Source: Enoplolaimus lenunculus (taxonomy: Eukaryota > Nematoda > Enoplea > Enoplida > Thoracostomopsidae). From it: a DNA stretch of 64,000 nt. Below, piece by piece: positions 42,001 through 47,766 of the stretch. The position numbers were made by a program, and so were the translations under genes. The stretch is taken from positions 62,001 to 126,000 of the forward strand of contig JASANG010000319.1 of the NCBI GenBank assembly GCA_030248215.1. Direction: 5' to 3'. Below the pieces are notes generated by a model. The model worked only from the letters and a program-made list of their open reading frames with translations, was not told the origin of the DNA and searched no databases. The stretch's first letter is position 1. The number at the start of each line of letters is the position of its first letter.

Positions 42001-45000
42001 ATAATATGTTAAAATCGACTTACCCAAATAATAGATGGACTGATTTTTTGCCTCAACCGGTGGTAGCGCTCTTGCTACTTGGTTACTGTTTATTTATTAC
42101 ACAACTTATCCCCAGGACGTGGCTTGTCTTCTATCAGATGATCGTGCAATTATGTGTGATTTAAGTAGCTGTCGTAGGATTATACTTTTAAAACTTAAGT
42201 ATACTTCGTCAGTCAATCGAAACCGGTACTTGTTGCGATATGTTGCATAAAATTCTCTCGATTTCAACATCTACGCACACTAAACTACCATTTCATTTTG
42301 AAAATAACAATATTTGATTGTAGTTTAGCTTTAGAATAAAAAAATCATCGTCAATTGTTTATGCGACTAAATCCACATTATATTAGTTGATACAAATTAT
42401 CCGTATGGGTACAAAATTTATAGTTCCGATTACGGTATAAATCTGCTTTTCCGATTCCGATATAATCTAGTTCAGTTTTGCACCCTGGTGAATATATGAC
42501 ATTATTGACATTTATTAACTCCAATTACGATTTTTGGATAATATCAATTTCCAGACTATACGTAATTAGAAATATAGAATCCTATGTTCATTTTCAAATG
42601 GGGACTATGGTTATTACATCTCCCTCTCTTATTCGGGCCACCTTATCATTTGGATTAGTGTGGAAGCAATACATCCTATAGGTATCGGTAAAATTAGGGT
42701 ATCGGTGTTTTTGAGAGCATACCGAAACTGTTAATTTTACTGTATGCTGTTGTGAATATAAAGCAGATTCCAGATACAGGCTGATAATGGCGGACCTGCG
42801 TGATTAATACTTTTTATTCGATTGTCTCGCTTCGTTCGGCTGGGCTCGGATTTGAAAGGCAGAAAATAACAAAGCGTTATTAACTGAGAGTTCAGTTATT
42901 TAACAAATAAGAGGCACAGTTCTGAACAAAACATAAACCCAGTTGACCTATTTTGCATATTTTTTTAATTCATGCGTAGCGTTGAAGTTTTTGAAATATT
43001 TAATTTTGAAAATGCTGAAATCGTGTTTGAAATATAGTTTGTGAACATATTTATCAAAGTTGTAGAAACTCTATGAATGGCGAGGCATTCAATTAAAATT
43101 TGAAGAAAAGTTTCTTAAGGGGACATTGAAAATATCTATTACTAGACACAATAATAACTTCCGGGTAGAAAAATAAATCCAATTGCTCATAGAAATGGTG
43201 TTCTATAAAATGAAACTTCCATATAAAGAAGCTATTCAGCTAAAGACTTTAATAAGGACCATATTTCCAAAAAGGGTGAACCAGCTGAACTCTGCAATCT
43301 ATGCACAGCTATCTTGTGCAGCTCGTACTGAAATCTTGGAAATTTAATTTGTCTTATAGTGAAGTAAAACACGGCTATACGAGATGCTAAGTGACCCATA
43401 GTAATAAACGCAGCTTATCGTGGGCAAGTACTAAGATTTAGAACAGCCTTATAAATAAATAGATTTATATTTAACATTCTTATACTAAAGTGTATGTATT
43501 GAAAATTTTTTTACCTCATGGCATGGTTTCCTTGACATCCTTGCCTTTCAGTATATAACTGGTGTTTCCGCTCCGATCTACCTGTACGTATCGACCAATA
43601 CGAAACCGCAAACTGTAAGGAAATGGAACCGACGAACGATATTCAACGCAGCGTAGAAAAAACAACGGCTGTTGGTTACTATGAGGCAAAAAAAAATATT
43701 TGCACAACGTTAGCAATAATAAAAGCGAAGAGTTTGTAAGGCAGTAAGGCAAATACGTTTCTGTATTTGTTTTATGGTTCCGTGTATGCGCTCAACGCTG
43801 TTTCAAAAATGCATGCGTTCCAGTGTTTACTTTAATTTGAAATAATAGATTTTCTCAAGTGTCTAAGATATAGCCGGGTACGTATATGTGTTATATATAC
43901 TTCGATATCCGGTGTAGTTTTACTGAATTTCGTGCGAAAAGGCATTGCTGAACTGTGTAACTTTTAGGGAAATGTGCGAAATACGTGTGGGTGGTCGGTA
44001 TACGTGTATGAATGCTTAAATTTGTATGGTTGTTCCATTGGGTAGGCTAGAAAATTTGACAGCAAGTATATATTAATTTGTTTGGCTGAAAAATTACGGG
44101 AAGTACATTGGTAACCTTAGTTAGGCACTGTTGTTCTGTTTATTGTTTGAATCCAATCAGGTATCTTTATTTTTAATGAACAATCCAATTATCGAATCGG
44201 TTTAGATTTTGAACCTATTTTATGAGAACATTACGTATAAGTTTGAAAACGTCCAAGTCGAAAAAAAGGAAACCTGTGGGATTTATTTTAGAATCGGATC
44301 AAAATAGTGGTTTTCCAAAATCTCAACAAACGTCATATTTTGAAACGCTCAAATTTGCTAGAACGGATATTGCATATCCATGGTACAAAGCCGACTTGAA
44401 TTTTACCGGAATCGGAACAGGAAATTTGTACCGGAATTGGAACTGTAAATTTTCAAAACCCATATTTATTATTACGGATCCGATTCAGATTATACATGCA
44501 ATAAGAATGGGAATCGGCGCTGTTGCAAAATTAGATTTGTAATCGAAAACAGAATTCCGTTTCTATTCTATCCTGCTTTTATATATCATTTTATTGCACT
44601 TAAAAATTATGTATGATGCAAATGAAGATAATGAATACGAATATGCAGAATGAAATAACAACAACCAGTACGAATGCGACTATGTTTTTTGTTGTATGTG
44701 TTGTAGGCCCACTCTGTATTCAGACCAATTACTAATTGGCTTAGACCACTATGCTATTTTATGTAATAGTAGTTTGGCCAAAACTAAACAGATATTAAAG
44801 TTATAAGACCAATCTCATTTCATTATTTGGAACGACGCAGTGTCGGAAACCAATCAGCGTTGGTCTTACATCACTGTTGTTTTGCTGCATTTCACAGTTG
44901 CTACTTGGCCTGAGCTATAAAAGTGCTATTTGCTCCGAATAGCAGATTGTCCTCGGTCAATCGGTATTTGGCTTGAATAACAGATTATCCTACGACATAT

Positions 45001-45208
45001 ATATATATACAGTTCCATTTTATTTATTTTGTAGGCAGCATCATCGAGCTGGGTACTACCGTTCACCGCTGGCGGATTTATATACATAGCGACCGTGTCT
45101 GTGATCCCTGAGCTACTTGAACATTCGAATTTGATTCAGTCGATCAAAGAAATTGCGGCGCTGTTTGTCGGCATTGGGCTAATGGTTGCTATTGGCTGGC
45201 TTGAGTAG
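9073..45208 (+). CDS. SLC39A7: ZIP-family zinc transporter, SLC39A7/KE4/Catsup-like, nine exons
   Basis: Exons: 9073-9237, 9542-9674, 10679-10799, 11587-11684, 16808-16975, 17203-17637, 17790-18094, 18269-18358, 45035-45208. All junctions are GT-AG and join in phase, giving about 562 residues (human ZIP7 has 469). A signal peptide ([18 protein letters not shown]) is followed by His-rich stretches ([25 protein letters not shown]). TM1 carries [14 protein letters not shown]2 [20 protein letters not shown] and TM3 FLIVEKLV. The metal-binding helices carry [11 protein letters not shown] (about residue 425) and HEVPHEIGD (about residue 454). The C-terminus reads [20 protein letters not shown] and ends in WLE. 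The family moves zinc from ER or Golgi to cytosol. Start: ATG at 9073, or the in-frame ATG at 9097 just before the hydrophobic core. Assignment is by motif recall, and it is strong. Confidence 0.93.
9542..9674 (+). CDS. SLC39A7: Zinc transporter exon 2, His-rich lumenal segment
   Basis: The exon is preceded by ACATTTTCAG and followed by GTTGGT. It encodes a histidine-rich stretch ([19 protein letters not shown]) followed by an Asp-rich turn. In KE4-type transporters such runs precede TM1 and are thought to bind zinc. It leaves one base of a Gly codon, completed by exon 3 at 10679 (TGTTTCAG before it). Confidence 0.85.
10375..10547 (+). repeat. Imperfect tandem duplication in intron 2
   Basis: A ~56-bp phrase beginning CACATGACG and including CCGGGAGGG and GCGTTTAA starts at 10375 and again at 10492, an offset of 117 bp. 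The copies differ at several bases. It overlaps a long open frame that runs into exon 3, but that frame upstream of the acceptor at 10678 is intronic. The rest of intron 2 (9675-10374) shows nothing recognisable. Confidence 0.7.
11630..11993 (+). repeat. 182-bp tandem duplication covering the 3' half of exon 4
   Basis: 11630-11811 and 11812-11993 are almost identical; one visible difference is GGAGGTAAG versus GGCGGTAAG. The unit carries the last ~55 bases of zinc transporter exon 4 (reading [18 protein letters not shown]), its splice donor and ~125 bases of intron. The second copy keeps the open frame and the donor (after 11866). It lacks a good polypyrimidine tract; the nearest AG is in GGATCAG at 11809. 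Confidence 0.92.
11994..12750 (-). mobile_element. LINE fragment: RNase H and C-terminal zinc-knuckle end
   Basis: The minus-strand reading of 12704-12411 contains TDSQSLL and [10 protein letters not shown], the RNase H blocks of I/Jockey-superfamily LINEs. A one-base frame change near 12420 shifts the continuation, which then reads [13 protein letters not shown] wording. Further on (about 12190-12070) come [17 protein letters not shown] and EETTLHVLQ, the usual C-terminal His/Cys region. Endonuclease and reverse transcriptase are missing. It lies in intron 4 of the zinc transporter, directly beside the 182-bp duplication. Confidence 0.75.
12770..13163 (-). pseudogene. Captured reading frame of unknown family (copy 1)
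   Basis: Minus-strand 13106-12840 reads as 88 residues including [33 protein letters not shown] and [13 protein letters not shown]. The same wording recurs on the plus strand at 37765-37956. After the stop a Cys-rich phrase (QNRCPMCDA) appears in another frame near 12810-12780. The family is not recognised; it may be a transposon protein piece. It is flanked on its right by a CAGGGTGCA-type MITE. Confidence 0.45.
13164..13533 (+). mobile_element. CAGGGTGCA-family MITE (hAT-like), copy 1
   Basis: It starts CAGAGTGTAAC and ends GGCTGCACCCTA, degenerate inverted copies of the CAGGGTGCAACCGG terminus seen in sister copies. The flanking 8-bp words AACTAGAT (13156-13163) and AACTAAAT (13534-13541) look like a target duplication with one change, as hAT elements make. 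Internal wording (CCGACATTTTTTC, GAAAATTAAAATGAATTTTTCGG) matches copies at 15078, 31526 and 37198. Confidence 0.72.
13695..14180 (+). repeat. Two tandem copies of a ~240-bp repeat
   Basis: GACTTGACATT..CACCATC..TTCTGGGTGAGTGTTAGCT starts at 13695 and again at 13933. Both units continue with AATGTTC, GGAATTTTGTTACTTGTGG and TTTTCTGAGCAAATA. The copies are clearly diverged. No protein family is recognised in any frame; the minus-strand frame at 13536-13718 (wording [16 protein letters not shown]) is unassigned. Confidence 0.65.
14181..15070. other. Intron 4 sequence without recognised features
   Basis: Several open frames of 60-120 codons exist on both strands, the longest on minus at 14369-14737. 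None shows a motif I know, and they overlap each other. This may be decayed transposon sequence continuing from 13.5 kb. Confidence 0.4.
15078..15445 (+). mobile_element. CAGGGTGCA-family MITE, copy 2 (one clear end)
   Basis: It begins AAGGGTGCAACCGGAATTAC and continues with ACCGGAATTTGAAAAAATTAC, TACATGTCACCGAAAA and TTTTAGATTTTCATAATCCG, matching the copies at 31526 and 37198. The far end fades near 15445 without a clean terminus. Confidence 0.65.
15446..16807. other. Intron 4 remainder with TTAGGC-like words
   Basis: No gene is recognised. At 16266-16340 short degenerate TTTAGGC/TTAGGA words recur (for example GTTTAGGCTTAGGATTACG). The minus frame around 16060-15580 has scattered open pieces that do not match a family I know. 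Confidence 0.4.
16808..16975 (+). CDS. SLC39A7: Zinc transporter exon 5, TM2 and His-rich loop
   Basis: The acceptor is TTTTTAAG (AAG instead of CAG) and the donor GTATTT. It encodes [14 protein letters not shown], then [16 protein letters not shown] and an acidic tail. This is the signature TM2 end and histidine-rich loop of KE4-type transporters. The phase is one base in and one base out, so 56 codons fit exactly. Confidence 0.88.
17203..17637 (+). CDS. SLC39A7: Zinc transporter exon 6, TM3 and long cytosolic loop
   Basis: The acceptor CTACTTCAG precedes [17 protein letters not shown] (TM3). A basic, Asn/Lys-rich, low-complexity loop follows ([31 protein letters not shown]). Two donors are possible in the same phase: GAAACAG|GTTTGA at 17529 and GCTACAG|GTGATA at 17637. 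The shorter form would make the protein 36 residues shorter. The open frame continues to 17684, but reading past 17637 would lose the rest of the transporter. Confidence 0.82.
17790..18094 (+). CDS. SLC39A7: Zinc transporter exon 7, metal-binding TM4 and TM5
   Basis: The acceptor is GATTTTAAG. The exon opens with a Ser/Asp-rich segment ([10 protein letters not shown]) that could be phosphorylated, then [15 protein letters not shown] and [20 protein letters not shown]. The two His-containing motifs are the transport-site helices of the LIV-1/KE4 group. The donor is AAAG|GTTGGT at 18094. The open frame through the donor to 18124 is intronic. Confidence 0.9.
18269..18358 (+). CDS. SLC39A7: Zinc transporter exon 8, TM6
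   Basis: Bounded by TGTTTCAG and GTAAGC, this is 30 codons in phase 0: [17 protein letters not shown] and a DPQGLAD tail. It corresponds to TM6 in human ZIP7 (RLQLLTAVGALAGTACALL). It is too short to show as a long open frame. Confidence 0.88.
19140..19640 (-). repeat. Inverted relative of the 7.2-kb repeat
   Basis: Reading from 19195: GTCCGTCCGTCGAGAATCTCG, then CTGCTGAACGGATTTGATAAAC, and later GGGTTTTTGGGTGCGAGGAA near 19420-19440. This is the reverse complement arrangement of the 7175-7960 tail and unit. It is a diverged dispersed copy in intron 8 of the zinc transporter. Confidence 0.6.
19641..20378. other. Intron 8 sequence, nothing recognised
   Basis: AT-rich sequence with short words related to the neighbouring 175-bp repeat family and a fragment of the CCGGAATT MITE family near 20130-20165. 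No gene signal was seen. Confidence 0.4.
20379..20429 (-). pseudogene. Third copy of the GPCR C-terminal coding segment
   Basis: The minus-strand reading is [14 protein letters not shown] followed by a stop (20381-20379). It aligns residue by residue with the GPCR end [14 protein letters not shown] at 21127-21086. Most changes are silent or conservative. The copy is interrupted on its right by a MITE at 20438. It may be a decayed duplicate or an alternative 3' end. Confidence 0.6.
20438..20773 (+). mobile_element. TAGAGATGTCCC MITE (hAT-like)
   Basis: The ends are TAGAGATGTCCC and GGGACATCTCTA, perfect 12-bp inverted repeats. Flanking words GTATATAC (20430-20437) and ATATGTAC (20774-20781) match at 6 of 8 positions. 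Inside, ATATCGCGTCACGCGACATTT occurs twice (about 20533 and 20604), each with a CGCGTCACGCG near-palindrome. It is non-coding and 336 bp long. Confidence 0.75.
20903..21065 (-). pseudogene. Second copy of the GPCR 3' coding end
   Basis: The minus-strand frame reads [15 protein letters not shown], then [18 protein letters not shown] and DVN stop (20905-20903). It aligns with the GPCR end ([16 protein letters not shown], then [10 protein letters not shown] and NQDVS) with one whole-codon gap. The frame is preserved including the stop. The offset from the used copy is about 180 bp, so it is a tandem duplicate lying in the 3' flank. Confidence 0.65.
21086..24828 (-). CDS. Class A (rhodopsin-like) GPCR, neuropeptide-type, five exons
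   Basis: Exons on minus: 24828-24610, 24240-24053, 23764-23620, 23337-22350, 21918-21086. All junctions are GT-AG and in phase, giving 790 residues. TM1 has [18 protein letters not shown]2-TM3 has [15 protein letters not shown] and the DRY box in [18 protein letters not shown]2 carries two N-glycosylation sites (NHT, NQT) and the disulphide Cys in LTKCQF. TM6 has [10 protein letters not shown] and TM7 [14 protein letters not shown]. The third inner loop (~240 residues, Ser/Thr/Arg-rich) and tail (~250 residues) are unusually long. TM4 lacks the usual Trp. The wording resembles somatostatin/allatostatin-C-type peptide receptors, but that is tentative. An in-frame stop just upstream supports the ATG at 24828. 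The gene lies inside intron 8 of the zinc transporter on the opposite strand. Confidence 0.9.
22350..23337 (-). CDS. GPCR exon 4: TM5, very long third inner loop, TM6
   Basis: TTATTTTCAG precedes [18 protein letters not shown]5 includes [20 protein letters not shown], then a hydrophilic loop beginning [14 protein letters not shown] and ending [12 protein letters not shown]6 is [20 protein letters not shown]. The donor is CTGG|GTATCA at 22350. The open frame continues past the donor to 22273, but that is intron, since the next exon (from 21918) restores TM7 in phase. CAA/CAG-type and Pro/Thr-rich tracts suggest a disordered loop. Confidence 0.87.
24829..27960. other. Intron 8 sequence 5' of the GPCR
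   Basis: No gene is recognised. It presumably includes GPCR promoter sequence just above 24828. Small fragments of the GGATATCCGG-type repeat lie near 26940-27005, and short TTTAGGC-like words near 26400-26420. Short open frames show no family motifs. Confidence 0.4.
27880..27930 (+). repeat. End of a GGTCTCGGTCTC-type MITE
   Basis: GGTCTCGGTCTCTG, then GTCAAGACCGCCCGTCCCTG at 27911-27930, matches the right end of the element at 46475-47026. The left end is not clear. As at 47 kb, it lies just before the 16-bp minisatellite. Confidence 0.55.
27975..28175 (-). repeat. Short 16-bp minisatellite (CTTTTGTCCGGACGGT type)
   Basis: About 200 bp of ~16-bp units such as CTTTTGTCCGGACGG and TTTTGTCCAGACGG, with a 47-48-bp superunit repeated three times. 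It is the reverse-complement orientation of the large array at 47049-47766. The long frames on both strands here are repeat artefacts. Confidence 0.8.
28470..28740 (+). repeat. Degenerate TTTAGG/GTTAGG-like words
   Basis: The stretch contains GGGTTTAG, GGGTTTAGG, GGGTTAAGCCC and similar words with periods near 6. It gives an Arg/Leu-repetitive minus frame ([12 protein letters not shown]). It looks like decayed telomere-like or simple repeat rather than coding sequence. Confidence 0.4.
29040..29142. repeat. GGCCCCTAAAATTGGC palindromic repeat
   Basis: GCCAATTTAGGGGCCGTGGC is followed by CCCCTAAAATTGGCGATTGG, then AATTGGCCCCTAAAATT. The units pair with each other to form hairpins. No gene lies here. 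Confidence 0.6.
29143..31525. other. Intron 8 sequence, nothing recognised
   Basis: AT-rich sequence with a small GGATATCCGGATATGG repeat fragment at about 30360-30440. No protein or RNA gene could be supported. Confidence 0.4.
31526..31838 (+). mobile_element. CAGGGTGCA-family MITE, copy 3 (both ends)
   Basis: It starts CAGGGTGCAACTGGAATTAC and ends GGAATTCCTTTTGCACCCTG, about 313 bp. The inverted ends match and the internal blocks are shared with copies at 13164, 15078 and 37198. The flanking 8-mers (CGAATAGC, CCAGTAAC) are only partly alike, so the insertion is old. Confidence 0.78.
32256..32750 (+). mobile_element. CAGGGTTGGAACCGG MITE (hAT-like), copy 1
   Basis: The 495-bp element begins CAGGGTTGGAACCGGCCCGG and ends CGGGACCGGTTCCAACCCTG. 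It is flanked by CTTTGGAT (32248-32255) and GTTTGGAT (32751-32758), an 8-bp target duplication with one change. The termini are very GC-rich against an AT-rich middle. Frames inside are not coding. Confidence 0.85.
34300..34730 (+). mobile_element. CAGGGTTGGAACCGG MITE, copy 2
   Basis: The ends are CAGGGTTGGAACCGGCCCGG and CCGGGCCGGTTCCAACCCTG, 431 bp apart. The flanks (CTGTGGCT, CGGTGAGT) agree at only 5 of 8 positions. A CTGGCTACGCCCTG end of another repeat lies directly to the left (34281-34294). Confidence 0.8.
34731..35904. other. Intron 8 sequence, nothing certain
   Basis: No gene is seen. A stretch near 35740-35860 (GGTCAGTCTCGGTATTTGG, GAACCGAGACTAAAAG) belongs loosely to the GGTCTCGG repeat family. 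Confidence 0.4.
35905..36266 (+). mobile_element. GGTGCGACCGGATATCCGG-family MITE
   Basis: It starts CAGGGTACGACCGAATATCC and ends ATCCGGTAGCACCATG. TATCCGG words are packed at both ends. The flanking 8-mers ACTGTATC and GTTGCATC agree at 5 of 8. Relatives lie at 23860-23915, 30355-30440, 32850-32910 and 50848-51427. Confidence 0.6.
37198..38100 (+). mobile_element. Composite MITE with a captured reading frame (copy 2)
   Basis: The outer ends are CAGCGTGCAACCGGAATTAC and GGAATTCCGGTTGCACCCTG. They are flanked by GTAGTGGG (37190-37197) and GTAGTTGG (38101-38108), a 7/8 target duplication. Inside, a full MITE unit ends at 37609 (TTGCACCCTG), then ~410 bp of foreign sequence, then a second MITE tail (38025-38100). 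The foreign part carries the same reading frame as the minus strand at 13106-12840 and joins a MITE at nearly the same point. It looks like one transposable unit that picked up a passenger. Confidence 0.7.
37765..37956 (+). pseudogene. Captured reading frame of unknown family (copy 2)
   Basis: 64 codons including [38 protein letters not shown] and [15 protein letters not shown]. It is almost identical in protein to the copy at 12840-13106. No initiator or upstream domain can be fixed. It is a passenger fragment rather than a host gene. Confidence 0.45.
38304..38420 (+). mobile_element. One-ended CAGGGTTGGTTTGTTCCGG element
   Basis: CAGGGTTGGTTTGTTCCGGAA is followed by CGGTTTTTTTCCGTTTTTTC and AAAAAACGGAAAAAATTG, matching the terminal style of the hAT-like element at 58228. 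No matching right end was found nearby. The mirrored phrase CGTTTCCCAACCCTG at 52849-52863 may be an unrelated copy's end. Confidence 0.5.
38421..39617. other. Intron 8 sequence, nothing recognised
   Basis: No gene or clear repeat. Short open frames show no motif. Confidence 0.4.
39618..39865. mobile_element. 248-bp foldback (palindromic) MITE
   Basis: The ends CACATTACATA and TATGTAATGTG are inverted. Inner arms pair over most of the length: GAATGGTGTTGAAA with TTTAACACCACTC, and GTCTGCTTAACGAGGTAT through ACTGATTTGGCG with GCCAAATCAGCTATTTG through AACTCGTTAACCAGAC. The apex is near 39743. Long frames read in both directions because of the symmetry and are not genes. Confidence 0.78.
39866..41185. 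other. Intron 8 sequence, nothing recognised
   Basis: No gene or repeat can be supported. Confidence 0.4.
41186..41358. mobile_element. 173-bp GTAGCC MITE with perfect 8-bp target duplication
   Basis: The ends are CAGGCCCGTAGCCAG and CTGTGGCTACGGGCCCG. It is flanked on both sides by CCCGTGGC (41178-41185 and 41359-41366), an exact 8-bp duplication. The inside is G-rich then C-rich (GGGGGCC against GGCCCCCCC). Related CTGGCTACGCCCTG ends lie at 34281 and 63067. Confidence 0.85.
41367..45034. other. Intron 8 right end
   Basis: No gene is supported. A GCACCCTG MITE end lies at 42480-42488 after a stretch of degenerate TTCCGATTCCGAT words. The minus frame at 43516-43752 (wording [20 protein letters not shown]) is the only one with protein-like composition, and its family is unknown to me. 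Confidence 0.4.
45035..45208 (+). CDS. SLC39A7: Zinc transporter exon 9, TM7-TM8 and stop
   Basis: The acceptor is TTTATTTTGTAG. It encodes 57 residues: [20 protein letters not shown], then [15 protein letters not shown] and [13 protein letters not shown] before TAG. This is the unmistakable C-terminal end of KE4/ZIP7 proteins. It joins exon 8 (18358) in phase 0 across about 26.7 kb, and no other copy of this end was seen closer. Confidence 0.92.
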   Translation, partial: AASSSWVLPFTAGGFIYIATVSVIPELLEHSNLIQSIKEIAALFVGIGLMVAIGWLE

Positions 45209-45336
45209 GATTGCCACCGACAGCTTTTGTTACAAGATAAAAAGAGTTGCATTGTGATGTTACCACACAAGACCTTACAGTGCTTCACAAGTGAAAAATT
45301 AGATAAGTTTAATTTTTCGTTTTGAATTCGTTTTGT

Positions 45337-45342
45337 AATAAA
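45337..45342 (+). terminator. Polyadenylation signal AATAAA of the zinc transporter
   Basis: AATAAA sits 129 bases after the TAG stop of exon 9, a normal distance for a short 3' UTR. Confidence 0.6.
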
Positions 45343-45752
45343 AGCGTAATAAGTGAATGCTGTATGAACTTCGTGTATAGGCAACTTAAGGATGGTTTAC
45401 AGGAATGTAAAGTTTTAACCGCAAGATATAAGGCACGTTTGTATTGCTCCTGTTCTGGTTGTTTCTGTATTTAGAAGTACTGCAACGGTTTATATGGTGC
45501 GCTGCTGCATTCGATAATCATTATGATGTGGTTATAATATTATATTCTCGAGCCACGTTCATTCGTAGCACATATATCATTGGAATTTTTAATTTGCTTA
45601 AATTTGAAATATTCTAGCATGGCGAAGATATATTAAAACATATGAACGAACTGGGTTTTAGATTGTGGTGCTTTGGATGTTTATTTTTTTTCTGACTAAT
45701 ATTGCACATGGCCAATGTTACTTTAAGGGTCGCGACCGTAGAATAAGCGTAT

Positions 45753-45815
45753 TCCTAAGCCTAAGCCTAAGCCTAAGCGTTGCAAAAATGCGTTCCTAAG
45801 CCTAAGCCTAAGCTA
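45753..45815. repeat. Interstitial (TTAGGC)n island
   Basis: CCTAAGCCTAAGCCTAAGCC occurs twice, 30 bases apart; the complement is TTAGGC, the nematode telomere unit. Shorter copies lie near 11018, 16320, 32005, 50402 and 26410. These are internal, not a chromosome end. Confidence 0.75.
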
Positions 45816-46474
45816 AAAATGTAATCTAGAATCTAAACCTACTCTTTTATAGGCCCACCAGAAACCTGGACTCCCCTTAAACAAACGTGGGCCTTGCACA
45901 TTACAGCAATTTGTATTTGCAGCTAAATATACCAAGTTATATATTTGTAACACTGTTACAACATGGAGTTCCAGTCAAGCCTGTTGAATTGACGTACGTA
46001 CTTTTGCATTCTACCACGTTTGACGCCTTTGCTCGTTTATTATAAAATTTGTTATATTTTCGCCATTTTCGGGTCTTGGGCTGGCAACACCATGGGTAGG
46101 GTATATATCGTTATTTGGAGATTGTTGCAATATGCTTACCTTCGTTGAAATTTGTGCACTGTTTGTGTGAAGGGTTTATATATAATGTTTATATATTATT
46201 TGCGTGTATAATATATAATGCATTTACGTTGGGTTTTATTATATGTAACAGGGTTCAACTGGAATTCCTGTTCCGGCTGGAATTCCTGCAAAAATTTAAT
46301 TCTTGTTCGTGTTTATGGTGGTGCTGGTTGTTGTAGCAAGAACATTTGATATTGTTAACGTTAATTATGTTTATTTGGTAACCTTTATATTATACTTTGT
46401 ACAGGTTGAGTGAAAGAATGTATCTGTATAAATGGGTTCCCGGACAGATGGCCACTGGACAAAAATCCACATGA
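45816..46474. other. Intergenic sequence
   Basis: Nothing recognised apart from a short phrase (AAACCTGGACTCCCCTTAAA) near 45860 that recurs inverted near 57350-57375 (CCAGGTTTCTGGTGGG), so it is repeat-derived. Confidence 0.4.
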
Positions 46475-47026
46475 CAGGGATGGGCGGTCTCGGTCTCGAC
46501 AACTCTCGGGATTTGACTGGTCTCGGTCTCGCTTTTTGTCAGTCTCGATATGGTTTGCAAAGAGGTGAAAAAGCGATAAACAATCACAAAATTTTTCTTA
46601 AATTACAGCTTTGACCCGGAAGTACTTGCGCACAATTTCGCCTACCAACACAGACAGCGAACGACTGTGGAGCATCGCTACCTGGTTATACAGTGATTTG
46701 AGAGACAGAATGACCCCTCCGGTTACCCAAAATTCTACTTTTGAAAGTAAACCCAAAACTCTTTGATTTTATTGTGACAAAAGCACAGATAGTTGGATTT
46801 TCGCAATTAAAACATTTAAGGCATCGTTTAAAAAATTATGGGCCATCCGCATTTTATTTATAACGTCACACTATGTTAAAAAATTTTCCAGTCTATTCGG
46901 ATTCCGGAAAAATCTTGTTTTTATTTTAGTTAACGGTTAAAAATTGACCGAGACAAAGAAAAATAGTCTCGGTCTCTGTAGGTTGGGTCTCGGTCTCGCT
47001 TTTTTGACCAAGACCGCCTATCCGTG
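46475..47026 (+). mobile_element. GGTCTCGGTCTCG MITE (hAT-like)
   Basis: The left end is CAGGGATGGGCGGTCTCGGTC; the right end is GACCAAGACCGCCTATCCGTG, a diverged inverted repeat. The flanks CCACATGA (46467-46474) and CCGCCTGA (47027-47034) agree at 6 of 8 positions. Minisatellite-like words lie on both sides, so it probably inserted at the edge of that array. Length is 552 bp and it is non-coding. Confidence 0.7.
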
Positions 47027-47048
47027 CCGCCTGAAGTAAAGGTTTGTT

Positions 47049-47766
47049 CAAGCGAAAGACCGCCTGGACAAACAGCCATCTTTACAAAAGACCTTTTTGA
47101 CAAAAGGCCGTCCAGACATAAGACCGCCTTGACAAAAGACCGTCTGGACAAAAGACCGTCTGGACAAACGACCGTCTGGACAAAAGACCGTCTGGACAAA
47201 CGACCGTCTGGACAAAAGACCGTCTGGACAAACGACCGTCTGGACAAAAGACCGTCTGGACAAACGACCGTCTGGACAAACGACCGTCTGGACAAAAGAC
47301 CGTCTGGACAAACGACCGTCTGGACAAAAGACCGTCTGGACAAACGACCGTCTGGACAAAAGACCGTCTGGACAAACGACCGTCTGGACAAAAGACCGTC
47401 TGGACAAACGACCGTCTGGACAAAAGACCGTCTGGACAAACGACCGTCTGGACAAAAGACCGTCTGGACAAACGACCGTCTGGACAAACGACCGTCTGGA
47501 CAAACGACCGTCTGGACAAAAGACCGTCTGGACAAACGACCGTCTGGACAAAAGACCGTCTGGACAAAAGACCGTCTGGACAAACGACCGTCTGGACAAA
47601 AGACCGCCTGGACAAACAGCCATCTTTACAAAAGACCTTTTTGACAAAAGGCCGTCCAGACATAAGACCGCCTTGACAAAAGACCGTCTGGACAAAAGAC
47701 CGTCTGGACAAACGACCGTCTGGACAAAAGACCGTCTGGACAAACGACCGTTTGGACAAAAGGCCA
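47049..47766. repeat. 16-bp minisatellite, ~44 units, with 544-bp higher-order repeat
   Basis: The unit is GACCGTCTGGACAAAA, alternating with a form ending in C (GACAAAC). A distinctive variant block (CAGCCATCTTTACAAAAG, then AGGCCGTCCAGACATAAG) occurs at 47076-47130 and again 544 bp later at 47620-47674, exactly 34 units on. Because 16 is not a multiple of 3, all frames cycle through the same codons and stay open on both strands, making false proteins of 200-240 residues. Confidence 0.95.

Noticed and set aside
43516-43752. Minus frame with [16 protein letters not shown] as a host exon
   Set aside because: The composition is protein-like, but no family, splice context or neighbouring exon could be found.
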